This document shows positions 1 through 10,419 of a DNA stretch of 35,850 nucleotides, in pieces. Within the stretch, counting starts at the first letter, position 1. Each line of letters begins with the position of its first letter. This stretch comes from Cymbomonas tetramitiformis. Taxonomy: Eukaryota > Chlorophyta > Pyramimonadophyceae > Pyramimonadales > Pyramimonadaceae. Position numbers and translations under genes: made by a program. Location: contig LGRX02034563.1 of assembly GCA_001247695.2 (NCBI GenBank), positions 1 through 35,850 on the forward strand, read 5' to 3'. Below the pieces are notes generated by a model that worked only from the letters and a program-made list of their open reading frames with translations, ran no database searches and was not told where the DNA came from.

Positions 1-32
1 TTTCTCCCCCTTTTTCTCCCCTTCTCCCCTCC
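1..32 (+). repeat. polypyrimidine tract
   Basis: The window opens with an almost pure C/T stretch (runs of ttt, ccccc, ttttt). It could be the end of an intron or simple low-complexity DNA. Nothing upstream is available to decide. Confidence 0.4.
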
Positions 33-223
33 GAAAATTTCTCCCTTTTACCAGTATTTTATGCCATTTGGTGGAGACTGGGTTACCCCCCCCTGCTGGG
101 GGGTTGCACGTCATAGAGATATGTTGGTCGGCTGCTGCTCCGATGCGAACCCTAATAACGGAACAAGTTGCAAACTCTGTACTCTCTCGAGGTGTCAAAC
201 GATGGCGATCTCCCATCTGTAAA

Positions 224-748
224 ATGTCACGGACCTCAATTGATAAAGCCCAAGACGTTTGTCAGGACGATATGAGCGAAATTGAAAGCTTTGCACTCTC
301 AATGCAGGGTAAGGTGGTGGCGGAGCGGCCCAACCACGAGGCGCGGAAAGTCGTACGTGTTCCCGAAGCCCTAAAGTCAGTGGCTGACTTCTTCCTTGCT
401 AACACCCTTCTTTCAGAGCGACTGGGAGATGTACAGGTGTGTTCTCATCACTATCGTGCTGAATTTTATGAACACGTGCAACAACACACAGTTATTATCG
501 TTTCAAGTTCGCTGCTTACCACTGCAGTTGTACGGTTTTGTTGTGTATTTTCTGAATTCGGCTGCGCCCAGAAATATGCAGCATCAGCACAGCTACGCTT
601 TCGTATTCTGCAGGTACCGCTCGCTATGTCTGACGCTCGTTGCCAAGCTATGCCAGTGGGTGAGCAGTCAGCGTGCAGTTCAAGCGGCCCTTTTGATCCC
701 GAAACAGAGAACGACCTGCTCGGCGTTATGGTTGCACAGCTGGAGCAG
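224..748 (+). CDS. candidate exons of an unrecognised gene
   Basis: Three pieces read well when spliced. Exon a runs from an ATG at 224 to 308 and stops at a GTAAGG donor (start MSRTSIDKAQD). A 20-nt micro-exon, 417-436, follows the acceptor tttcag and precedes GTGTGT. Exon c, 614-748, follows tgcag and ends LEQ before GTACGC. Phases agree: 1 after exon a, 0 after the micro-exon, 0 after exon c. Exon c includes GPFDPETENDLLGVMVAQ, which has ordinary protein composition. The same frame stays open to 1015 without splicing, so an unspliced reading of 315 codons cannot be excluded. I recognise no family. It could be a separate gene or upstream exons of the SpoU gene at 1847. Confidence 0.3.
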
Positions 749-1846
749 GTACGCTCACTCTGCGACACTCACGACTCACGATACCACCGGCTAAGATTTT
801 CATGTATGGTCCTGCGGTATTCGGTTATACAAGTCCGCTTCTTCGCACAAGGCGATGCACAGCAGATTGAAAGCCTGGGGCTGTGCTGTGAAATCCCGAC
901 TCTTAACTCCTATACTGGCTTTTACTCCGTTTTCGCAGTAAGATTAATGTCGATTTACCCCCCAATAACCGCGGGTTTTGACCCCTTAGACACCCCTACT
1001 CAGGGAATTCGATAGCTTAAATTGTGCCTAACGATGTCAGGAATGATTTGGTTCCCGCCACATGCACATTTGTCTGGATATACACATCTCAAAAGTTGAA
1101 ACCTAGGCATACATGTTGTGGAAGTATTTAATGTCATGCCAGCATAGGAGTTAAGCCGCCCCCATTCCTGTTGTGTACATTTGGACTGAGATCAGATACC
1201 TGGGAAGAAAGAGGACTACGGAATCACAACTTGGTATGGAGATGGTACGCCATGTACTCGTGGAGTCACTTTTGAAATGGCAGTGCGTGTGCATGGAGAT
1301 CAGGTGCTGCGAGTGATAAAAAAGCATCGAGGAAGGGTCAAGGCGGTCTTTAAGGAGCCCAAGCCAAGAGAGATAAGGAAGCCTAAAGCTTCAATTTATC
1401 AACGGCAGAAGCACAACCGCGATCCTTTGGAAAGTAGCACGGAGGGAAGGCAGCTTCCTCAGAACGACCGACCTGAGGTGCTATCTTGTCCGCATAACAG
1501 ACTTCGCCTACACTTGGTGCATGCTTTGCACAGGTTTTGGCGAATGATTTTTGGCAATGAATGTATGGAGCAGGAACTCGAGACCGCCGAATACGTCGAC
1601 GAATTCCAATTGAAGCACCCTGCGGTGCGGTTATCCGCCTTCTTCTCCTTCCTGAAGCGTTTGCTTTGATGCTCACAAGAAAAAGGTTTGAAATGCCTCG
1701 ATTGAAACGCCGTCAGATGTGCTGTCCCTGTCTCTCGTTGGACTGTCTCCTCACATAGTCCTGCACGATACGACCAGCTGCAAGGCAGTGCTTCATTCTG
1801 CCCAAACGGCTCTTGCGGTGAGGGACCGTAATCGCGAGTTTCGCAG
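749..1846. other. stretch without an assignable gene
   Basis: Open frames exist (for example 1277-1669 on the plus strand, rich in basic residues), but none shows a recognisable family. A 5' exon of the SpoU gene, perhaps encoding a transit peptide, should lie somewhere here because the exon at 1847 starts at a splice acceptor. I could not choose it. Confidence 0.4.
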
Positions 1847-4800
1847 GTGGACTTGTCACTAATCAAGGACTTTTCTGACGAACGACTCATCGAGTACGCA
1901 ACGATCGGTGACCCCATTTTGAAGGACAAGGGTGTATTCATCGTGGAGAGCCAGAACATTCTGAAGCGCCTGATCAGGGTCTCCACGCTCGAGACAAAAT
2001 CCATCCTCATGGATCCCAGGTTAGCCTTTGTCAAAGGCCCTCCGCATCAACGCGCTACCTTCTTGCCTTCCCTTAAACAGAGAATTCGAATCCTTTGCAT
2101 AGGGTTCAACCTGCTCCAACCGCCTGCAACACGCAGAACACACGAGTGTGGTGTCACGGACTGGGACTCCTCCTCCGGCAACCTGTGCTCAAGTTCGCTT
2201 TCAGCGAAGCGTTTGGATGAAGACAGCTGGCTTGAGGTGTTCTCGAAGTGCCCATTTCTACTGCACGCTGGTGGGGCAACGGGTGGGGTGCTGCTGCCTC
2301 TGCTTCAGAGCGCTCGATAGCATGTCTGACTTGCTCCAGGAGTTGCCCGAGCATACCCCCGTCTACGTCAGCCAACAGGAGGTCCTGGCCAAAGTCATGG
2401 GCTATACGGTGCACAGGTACCTCAAGCCCGCAATTCTACACCGGTCGCAGGCAGCATTTGCCAGCAGTAAAAGCCTCATCAATGTTTAACGATTGAAGCA
2501 AGTTGATGGGTACCCTGGGGCCTGTGCTGGGGCACCATCGGTGTGGAAACACTGCGGCGCTGCTGGGGCACCATCGATGTGGAAACACTGCGGCGCTGCT
2601 GGGGCACCATCGGTGTGGAAACACTGCGGCGCTGCTCAGGCACCATCGATGGCAAACACTGCGGCGCTGCTGGGGCACCATCGATGCGGAAACACTGCGC
2701 GTGCTGGGCACCATCCGATGTGGAAACACTGCGGCGCTGCTGGGGGCACCATCCGATGTGGAAACACTGCGGGCGCTGCTGGGGGCTCATCGATGCCGGA
2801 AACACTGCGGCGTGCTGGGGGCCATCGATGCGAGAGAACACTGCGGCGCTGCTGAGGCACCATCGATGTTGGAAACACTGCGGGCGCTGCTGGGGGCACC
2901 ATCGATGTGGAAACACTGCGGCGCTGCTGGGGCACCATCGATGTGGAAACACTGCGGCGCTGCTGGGGTACCATCAGTGCGGAAACACTGCGGCGCTGCT
3001 GGGGCACCATCGATGCGGAAACACTGCGCGCTGCTGGGGGCACATCGTGCGGGAAACACTGCGGCGCTGCTGGGCACCATCGATAATGGAAACACTGCGG
3101 CGCTGGCAGGGCACCATCGATGGCAGAGCACTGCGGCGCTTGCTGGGGGCATATCCGGTGTGGAAATACTGCTACGGCGCTCTTTGAGGCACCGATGTGG
3201 AAACACTGCGGCGCTGCTGAAACACCATCGATGTGGAAACACTGCGGCGCTGCTGGGGCACCATCGATGTGGAAACACTGCAGCGCTGCTGGGGCACCAT
3301 CGATGTGGAAACACTGCAGCGCTGCTGGGGCACCATCGATGTGGAAACACTGCGGCGATGTTGGGGCACCATCGATGTGGAAACGTGGAGCCCTTGCTGG
3401 GGCACCTTCGGCATGGAAACACAGGACGCTTTGATTGGACACCATCAATGTGGAAACACAGAGGGTTTTGCTGAGGCACCTTCGGCGTGGAAATACAGGA
3501 GGCGCTGCTGGGGCACCATCGATGTGGAAACACGGGGCCTCTGCTAGGACGTCATCGGCGTTGAAGCAATGGAATTGTCCCGGGGCATCATCGGTGTGGG
3601 ACACTACGCGGGATGGAGATTCGGATCTGTTTGCCTGCACACAGAGCGTGTTGCTTTTGATTGGATGGCAGCGCGCGGGCTGCGCTTGATGGGCTGCGCG
3701 GCGCGGAGGGGCGCTCAGAGGCTGCGTGGGATTGGCCAAGCGGCCGCCACTGTTGCCAGTTGCCGACTTCCTGGCGGGCATTTCAGGGCTCCCGGGTGAC
3801 CTGCCCCAGCCCTCCCATTTCGTGCGTAGTCCCTGCATGTTGGCCACACCAGCTCGGATGCTCTACCTCGGATTCTCCACCTCGGAGTCTCCACCTCGAA
3901 TGCTTTACCTCGGATTCTCCACCTCGGATGCTCCACCTCGGATGTGCCCAGCTTAAGGATCACGCAGCCCTACTCGTGACCCAAGGTGTGAGGTTTAAGT
4001 TGGTCATTGTCAGTGGTGTCATCGTTCCGCGGTGGCTGCGGGCCAGTGATCTCCACCCCGCGTGAGCTGCGGGCCATTGATCTCCACCCCGCATGTGCTG
4101 CGGGCCATTGATCTCCACCCCGCGTGTGCTGCGGGCCATTGATCTCCACCCCGCGTGTGCTGCGGCGCTTCCACCAAGCGGCATTTGCTGGCGCAGGGGT
4201 CGAGCTGAGCTCCCGGAAGAGGCTCGGTGGAGTGGACACCTTGGAGGCCCATAGCGGGCGCCAGCTGCTCGTGGTAATGGAGAATCTGGGAAATCCTGAC
4301 AACGTCGGAGGAATTTTCCGTAGTGCACTTGCATTTGGCGCGCGGGTATACTCTCCTCCCACCCGAGCGGCGCTCCTCCACTCCCTGAGACCACAGTCCT
4401 TGTGGGCGGTGTGTTGAGCACGATGGCCTGCCTTGTAGACGGAGGAGGCAAGGCGCTCGCAACGCTGTCCAAGGCGCCGTGCAAGCAGCATTCGAGGGCG
4501 CCCACAAAGGGGGGGTCGCCACGAGGGTTGATTTTCTAGTTTTTTCATCGCCACGCCACTCGGAGAGAGAATGGAGATTAAGATCAGAGCGTGCACGAAC
4601 TAGCGCCATTTGGTTTGGTGATATAGACACATGCTGGCAGGCGTCCACTACAGCCCACAGCAGAACCCAGGGGCCGGCATCCCTCGCCCAGGGAACCCAG
4701 GGGCCGGCATCCCTCGCCCAGGGAACCCAGGGGCCGGCATCCCTCGCCCAGGGAACCCAGGGGCCGGCATCCCTCGCCCAGGGAACCCAGGGGCCGGCAT

Positions 4801-6242
4801 CCCTCGCCCAGGGAACCCAGGGGCCGGCATCCCTCGCCCAGGGAACCCAGGGGCCGGCATCCCTCGCCCAGGGAACCCACGGGCCGGCATCCCTCGCCCA
4901 GGGAACCCACGGGCCGGCATCCCTCGCCCAGGGAACCCAGGGGCCGGCATCCCTCGCCCAGGGAACCCACGGGCGGGCCCTCGCCCAGGGAACCCACGGG
5001 CCGGCATCCCTCGCCCAGGGAACCCACGGGCCGGCATCCTCGCCCAGGAACCCAGGGGGCGGCATCCCTCGCCCAGGGAGCCCACGGGCCGGCATCCCTC
5101 GCCCAGGGCCCACGGACGGCATCCCTCGCCCAGGGAACCCAGGGGCCGGCATCCCTCGCCCAGGGAATCCCCGGGCCGGCATCCCTCGCCCAGGGAACCC
5201 AGGGGCCGGCATCCCTCGCCCAGGGAACCCAGGGGCCGGCGTCCCTCGCCCAGGGAACCCACGGGCCGGCATCCCTCGCCCAGGGAACCCACGCGCCGGC
5301 ATCCCTCGCCCAGGGAACCCAGGGGCCGGCGTCCCTCGCCCAGGGAACCCACGGGCCGGCATCCCTCGGAAGTGGGCTGAACATTGGTGGATGCATAGCA
5401 AGGCAATGCAGGGGGTGAGGCAGGAGGGTATGGGTTCCAGGGGGTGATATTGAGTCCGGGATGCACGGATCCGTTTTATCGGAAGAGTGTGCGCGCAGCG
5501 ATGGGGTCATCCCTGGTGCTGCCCTTCACGAGGGCCCAGGTGCGCCGCCGTGAACCACCTCTTGCCCCCGTGGCTCAGACCCCGCAGCGGTCAGTTGCTC
5601 GTGGCGATGAGCGCCAATGGCACTGCTGAAACGGAGGGTGTATTTCTCACAGGAGTGGCCACGAGACCTGCTGCTGCTGAAACGGAATGGATACACATTG
5701 GTGGCGTTGGCCATTACGCCAACGGCAATCGACATGTCCGAGCTGGCATTTGCAGCCAGTGCAAAAGTGGCGCTGGTGCTGGGGGCCGAAGGGCCCGGAT
5801 TGAGCGAGGAAGCGCTGGAGCACATTGATGTGCACGTCGAGATCCCGATGGCAAAGGTACCTCCTCACCCCCCTGCAATGCTCCACCTCTGTATTTATGG
5901 TAACAAAGGATGCAGTGCTTCCCTCCATCCTCCCATCCTCGCATCCTTCCCCTTCCATGGCCGGATGAGCTTTCCCTCATTCTATGTGAAGACCACCGAG
6001 AGAGCAGCGATGGAGCTCATTGATTCCCGCTTTTTATTGCGTGACCCCTCGCCTGTCCTCCATGTGCCCGATGCGAGCGCACATGGAAGAGCTCATTGGC
6101 GTGCCAACGAGGCGTGTGCGAACTGGGTTGACATGTTCCCTCCGGTGTTGCAATCTTGCAGGGCGTTGATAGCTTGAACGTAGCAGTGGCTGCAGCAATA
6201 TCTCTGCATGCGGTTGCAACAGCGCCGTGCTCATCAGAGTAG
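1847..6242 (+). CDS. SpoU/TrmH-family RNA 2'-O-methyltransferase, split gene
   Basis: SPOUT-fold enzymes of this family use SAM to methylate ribose 2'-OH in rRNA or tRNA. Exons: 1847-2019, 2309-2416, about 4197-4345, 5441-5539, 5653-5856 and 6162-6242 (TAG stop). The first two exons form the N-terminal substrate-binding domain (GVFIVESQNILKRLI, then PVYVSQQEVL and GYTVHR). Exon 3 holds motif 1, NLGNPDNVGGIFRSA; exon 4 SPGCTDPFYRKSVRAAMG; exon 5 motif 2, LVLGAEGPGLSEEALE; and exons 5-6 join to make motif 3, IPMAK-GVDSLNVAVAAA. Junction phases match at every boundary except exon 2/3, where a G-run breaks the phase. The assembled part is about 270 residues, a normal family length. The 5' end is missing because 1847 is a splice acceptor (tcgcag). 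The exact substrate cannot be told from sequence; a cytosolic, plastid or mitochondrial target is possible. Confidence 0.93.
2521..3553 (+). repeat. 36-bp minisatellite in SpoU intron 2
   Basis: About 28 imperfect copies of a 36-bp unit, with core ctgctggggcaccatcgatg followed by tggaaacactgcggcg. Copies vary by substitutions and 1-2 nt indels. Because 36 is a multiple of three and the unit lacks stops, long open frames appear on both strands. They repeat the unit and are not genes. The array lies wholly inside the intron between exons 2 and 3 of the SpoU gene. Confidence 0.95.
3856..3951 (+). repeat. short 14-15-bp tandem repeat
   Basis: Six to seven imperfect copies of ctccacctcggatg with small variants, in the same SpoU intron as the 36-bp array. 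Confidence 0.8.
4036..4165 (+). repeat. 31-bp tandem repeat, four copies
   Basis: Four near-identical copies of a 31-bp unit containing gggccattgatctccacccc and then gcgtgtgctgc. The array ends about 30 bp before the start of SpoU exon 3. Confidence 0.88.
4661..5367 (+). repeat. 30-bp minisatellite in SpoU intron 3
   Basis: About 23 copies of a 30-bp unit (core ggccggcatccctcgcccag). The first seven or so are identical, while the right half carries substitutions and deletions. The array is bounded by SpoU exons 3 and 4. Its length is a multiple of three, so all frames stay open. Identical copies on the left suggest recent expansion at that end. Confidence 0.95.
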
Positions 6243-8311
6243 TTTCCAAGCAACCGCGCAGTGTTCCGAGGTTGAGTAGTTCCAAGGAAACGCTACCACA
6301 TCTGTGGGCAGCAGAGCTTGCTCCAGTACAGTGTGGCCTTCTGGGTCACGCAAGGTTTCTCTCACAAATGTGTATTATTTTAGTGAAAACAAAGGGTAAG
6401 TGTGTGTATGCTTATCCTTGCGACTCCTTTGGCACCCCGTAGCCACAGAAGACCCACGCCGGGTACAAAGGGTAAGTGTGTGTGTTGGTGTGTGGACGAG
6501 GCGGGTGGTGGATTGTGGTTGTATTGGTGGTGTGTTTTTTGCGGAAACTGCTGATTGAGGAACACATCAGCCGCGTTTGCCTTTGCGTCAGTTGCTTCAA
6601 GGAGAGGTAGGGGGTGGTGACAGCCGCCACTTGCTGTGTCTTCCCTCAATTTGTGTGTGGAGCGCCTCGTTACCCACATTTGGGTCCTGCTTCCCATCAT
6701 TTTCCATGCTGGCAATACATTTGCAATGCGCATATAGCGAGCCACCAGAATACAATCTGTGACAAGGTGTTCGTACACCATGTTGTGTATCCAGCAGGCA
6801 TTCATGTCTTTGGGGCATGCTGTCATCCATGTTCTTTTTTGTATCTCTTAATAGGATATGCAATAATCCTCTGTAGAGGATGCTCACTCTCCATCGCATC
6901 ATATAACAAAATGGGAAATATATATCACGCAAACCTGGTAACATTTTTTAGGTTATTGGAAAGTCTGATTCTCGACGCATTGTAAACACGTATATTACTT
7001 CCACGACACTTTCTGTCAGCGTTAGTCTTCTATTGGTTAAGAGCGACCTATACGATAGATATGTTAACAAAATAACCAAGGTGAGCGTAGGGAACAATGG
7101 ATGTGAGATGCGTGCCCTATGTACAATGTATACCACATCGGTACGTGTGTCTGTGTGTAAATAATGGTGGCATACATATGACACACAGCAGCGGGATGCA
7201 TATGCACGACAGTAACTCCTTGTGATAGCCCGAGCATTCCTAGGGGATAATAACCTGTCCGCATGACTTCACCATTGGGAAAATGCCGATACATGTAACT
7301 GATATGTAGCACACGGATGCATTTCCTTTCCTGAGTGGCGTTAATTCACTTCCCAGCACAGACACAAAAAATCGAGATCGACGAGGAACATGTCGGCATC
7401 GCTTTAAGTTGACACGCTACACATTTCTTTGGCACACCGTGTCACTGGTGCACATGCTGTCCTTGGCCACCACTGGACCAACAGACATTCTATGTCCTAT
7501 AGCTGTTTGGACTCTGACAACATCACAACTTGCATACGCAAGCATGCTGTGTTCTCACCTCGAAGCGAGGTGCTGGTGTTCTCAAGGAATCTGAATAACA
7601 ATAGTAACATTACATCGATTTTCCAGTTCACACATTATCAAACACACGTGATATCGGGCACCCATATCTTGCCGAAGATATCTAGCTCAACAGATACAGT
7701 AGTTCAGCCAAGGCGTACATATTTTGACGCATTATTCACTATTCCATGCTAGCAAGTCTGTTCCGTGGCTCAGCCCAGACACCCACGTTATATCATGCAT
7801 TGTACAGTAAAATGGTGGCATGTGTTATGGGCTTATTTGTCATGATTTAATGAAAAAGTAACATCCGCAAAGTTTGGGCACCCCTTTATTGCAAGTCTTC
7901 CTTGCGCTATTAAGAGTATATCTAGATTTAGACTCTGGAATCCATTTCCTCATCTTGTGTGCACGTCGTGGCAGGGTCCCTGCAAGAATATGATGATATT
8001 TCCTGTCAAGAAACCCAAGAACCCAATCACAATAAATGCCAATGTTGAGCGATGCTGAATAGATTGCTATAGAATTGAACGTCCTACGAGACGGGCAGTG
8101 TTCATCCATTTGCACACTGGAGCAAATTCACTGATCATGCAAATGGCGCCATGAGAGAGACCCATGCACCCAATCTAAATCATGTATAAAGCGCACTGCC
8201 GCCCTTACTCGCACTGAGAGATACGAGGAGCGCTGAAGGCCCAACCACCGCATTAAGGATAGCCCAATCTTGCCACACAACATTCACATGACCGCGATTC
8301 AAAGTTGAGAC
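6243..8311. other. intergenic stretch, no gene seen
   Basis: This is more AT-rich than its surroundings. Open frames are short and show no family resemblance. It holds a dispersed repeat at 6390-6483; otherwise I see nothing I can name. Confidence 0.5.
6390..6483 (+). repeat. dispersed repeat, copy 1
   Basis: The core tgcttatccttgcgactcct followed by ttggcaccccg recurs at 35602 onward. Here the segment is flanked by direct repeats of caaagggtaagtgtgtgt at 6390 and 6466. The second copy differs by an insertion of about 14 nt after ccacag. Confidence 0.75.
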
Positions 8312-8716
8312 ATGCAGTCGGTTGTGGAAACTCTCGATGACCGGTTGCCCAAACATTCCATTGCATCCTCGGATCTTGAATGGCCTCCGCCTCCAGTTGT
8401 CCTAAATATGGGAGTTAATCTGCCGAGCAAGACATGGACCTACCCAAAAGCAGCATGCGAAGCCGCTCATGCTGCACACCACAAGTGATGGGCACTCCAA
8501 GCAGGGTCGCATACGTGCCATTGCGAAAGCAGAAAATATCCTGGGAGAAAGTAAGTTATTGTACCTTATTCCTCTCGCACGTCAGATAGCAAACTGCTCC
8601 TTTTCATTCCTACACAGGCTCACTTCCATTCCAGCAAGACCGCAATATCAGATGCACCAGAGACCCGGGCATACCTTTCAGCTGAGGCACCCGCGCTAAA
8701 GCGGAGCGACACTTGA
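8312..8716 (+). CDS. candidate small gene, unrecognised
   Basis: An ATG at 8312 opens a 58-codon frame (start MQSVVETLDDRLPKHS, later WPPPPVVLNMGVNLPSKT) that ends in TGA at 8486. Joining CACCACAA at 8484 to 8505 would remove a 20-nt GT-AG segment in matching phase. The reading then continues to 8550 before a strong GTAAGT donor, and from 8618 (after tacacag) to a TGA at 8714, again in phase. Composition looks protein-like throughout. A 20-nt intron is far below usual size, so the first junction may be wrong, or the first frame may simply end at its TGA. I recognise no family. Confidence 0.33.
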
Positions 8717-8854
8717 ACTAAAGCACCCTGTGCGCGTCGCCCCTTTCTTCCGGAGGCTCAGCGCCTTGCCCACCAGCTTCGCAAAAGGCACATTCAGCCC
8801 TTCAGGTCCGTGGAACACCTGGTCCAGAGATTCATGCCCGCACAACACCGCCTT

Positions 8855-9002
8855 GCAGCTCTCAGCGCCGAGCTGTACCAAGGCTTGACTGTGGCGTGCA
8901 ACCCTCAGCGCTGCGCTATACTAATGCCCAATTGTGCCCTGCACCTCTCAGTGCTGTGTTATACCAAGGCCCGACCATGCTCTGCAGCACCAGGGCCATT
9001 CT
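8855..9002 (+). repeat. 42-bp minisatellite, left part
   Basis: About three diverged copies related to the 42-bp unit at 14299-14545 (ctctgcagcaccagggccat is the last one). The final copy stops abruptly at ccattct, where the tyrosine-recombinase retrotransposon begins. Confidence 0.8.
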
Positions 9003-9164
9003 GTTCAAATTGGAGTGCAACAGAATTTTTGTGGTCTTAGACTTTCAGAATCCGTGACTCCTGCTGCAGTAGAGCCGAATGACACATGTAGCTCCGTGAC
9101 ACAAACAGGATGTACAAGTAGCCACGAAGCGACACGCCTGTTCAGCTCTGTTCCTTTTGCTCTT
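9003..9164 (+). repeat. split direct repeat A1
   Basis: A 162-bp copy nearly identical to A2. It includes ttcagaatccgtgactcctg and acaaacaggatgtacaagta, and ends at ttgctctt. It forms the left terminus of the retrotransposon. Confidence 0.92.
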
Positions 9165-9197
9165 GCAAACAGGAACTTCACGGGTACCTACGGTACT

Positions 9198-9210
9198 CTG
9201 TGAGGCACAC
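9198..9210 (+). repeat. left arm of inverted repeat flanking the element's genes
   Basis: ctgtgaggcacac is the exact reverse complement of 13862-13874. Weaker complementarity continues inward on both sides for about 20 more bases. The arms bracket the coding block, just inside A1 and just after the recombinase stop. Confidence 0.6.
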
Positions 9211-9423
9211 TGCAAATCCGATTTTGTAAGAATTTCTTCACCTGTTTCACCTGTAAACAGTAGAGTAGGTAGTGACTAGACCACTAGGTTGTACGACGGC
9301 GATCGAACGACGGCAGGAGATCTGACAGCGAAGTCGCGGGGACGGCGTTACGACTTCAAACGACGGCTTCACATCGGCTACGGCAGTACGATTGACTTCA
9401 CTGTTACTCCTTTGAGGGAGAGA

Positions 9424-10419
9424 ATGGCTGGAACTGCGAAGGGCAAGTCTACAGAGGATTTCCCTCCCCTCCCGGGGAAGCCAGACATCGGGCAGGCTTC
9501 CCCTTCCCCGGCAGCACCGTCCACTCAGGACGTGCTGATGCAACAAATTCTGATCATGCAGAAGCAGCAAGGGGAGCTGCTTGAGATGCAGAGGCAGCAG
9601 GCAGAGGAGCATCGCCTGCTGCGTGACGAGCTTCAACGACAAGCACAGATCAACGTGGAGTTGGAGGCGAAGGTGGCAGCGAAGCCTGGGACTTCTGACC
9701 CGGACACCGTAGCCAAGACCGCCGAGCAACTTCTGGAGAGAAGGAGGAAGCTGGAGTACGTGCCAGCAGCCTCAATCAACCCGTTCCCACCGCGGCCGGC
9801 TACGCTGACATCGAGGATGCCGCAGTTGTACGACCTGCACGGCAGCAAGACGTACGACGCTCTCTCCAAGAAGTCCAACTCTTCAATGAAGTACGAGTGC
9901 ATGGTTCCGGCTCCAGCGCTGTCTTATTTGCACGACGTGGTGAACGAATGCAATGAGACGCTGGACGCGAACGAGGACTGCGGATTGTCGAAGAGCGAGT
10001 GGCAGAAACGTTTCCACGCAGTTACCAACTCGGTGCACGGCGTGTACGCGTTACTGTGCAACAGGTGGACGATGCTGGAACTGCGCGGGCAGCTGGAGCA
10101 GGAGCCTGGTTCTTCACAGCGGGGAGGATCGGACGCTCTACGTGCAAAGCTGCAGTTCGTGGTAGACAGAGTCTACCAGGCAGCAGACGGCGTGGTGGCA
10201 GATGAGGTGTTGCAGCAGTGGCTGAACGACTTCGACAAGAACCGCGGCAAGGCGATGCTGAGCCTGACGGCGAAGAACGCAGCGAACGCGGAAACGCGGG
10301 CGGTGAATCCACGGGACCAGCGCTGGAAGGACCGTAAGAAGTACGAGGAGAAGGACGGTAAGAAGCCTACCGAAAAAGGCGGCAAGGGCCGGGGCGGAAA
10401 GCCCGCGGCCGATGTGTGA
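9424..10419 (+). CDS. Gag-like protein of tyrosine-recombinase retrotransposon
   Basis: The first ATG, at 9424, gives 331 residues. The protein opens with a proline-rich stretch (EDFPPLPGKP). A glutamine-rich coiled coil follows at about residues 40-85 (QQILIMQKQQGELLEMQRQQ and onward). A mixed helical central region comes next, and the end is a highly basic Lys/Gly-rich tail with no CCHC zinc knuckle. This order, coiled coil then basic tail, fits a particle-forming, RNA-binding Gag, though I cannot name a Gag family. The frame was open before the ATG too, but no upstream ATG exists. Its TGA overlaps the ATG of the polymerase as TGATG, which suggests termination-reinitiation coupling. Confidence 0.8.
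   Translation: MAGTAKGKSTEDFPPLPGKPDIGQASPSPAAPSTQDVLMQQILIMQKQQGELLEMQRQQAEEHRLLRDELQRQAQINVELEAKVAAKPGTSDPDTVAKTAEQLLERRRKLEYVPAASINPFPPRPATLTSRMPQLYDLHGSKTYDALSKKSNSSMKYECMVPAPALSYLHDVVNECNETLDANEDCGLSKSEWQKRFHAVTNSVHGVYALLCNRWTMLELRGQLEQEPGSSQRGGSDALRAKLQFVVDRVYQAADGVVADEVLQQWLNDFDKNRGKAMLSLTAKNAANAETRAVNPRDQRWKDRKKYEEKDGKKPTEKGGKGRGGKPAADV

Noticed and set aside
2503..3847. Long frames on both strands, up to 403 codons, over the 36-bp array
   Set aside because: Pure repeat translation inside a SpoU intron. All frames are open because the unit length is a multiple of three and lacks stops.
2521..5367. CRISPR array
   Set aside because: Units are head-to-tail with no unique spacers, and the locus is eukaryotic.
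4019..5510. Proline/glycine-rich frames of 250-460 codons over the 30-bp array
   Set aside because: Same reason: repeat units within an intron, with conserved exons in phase on either side.
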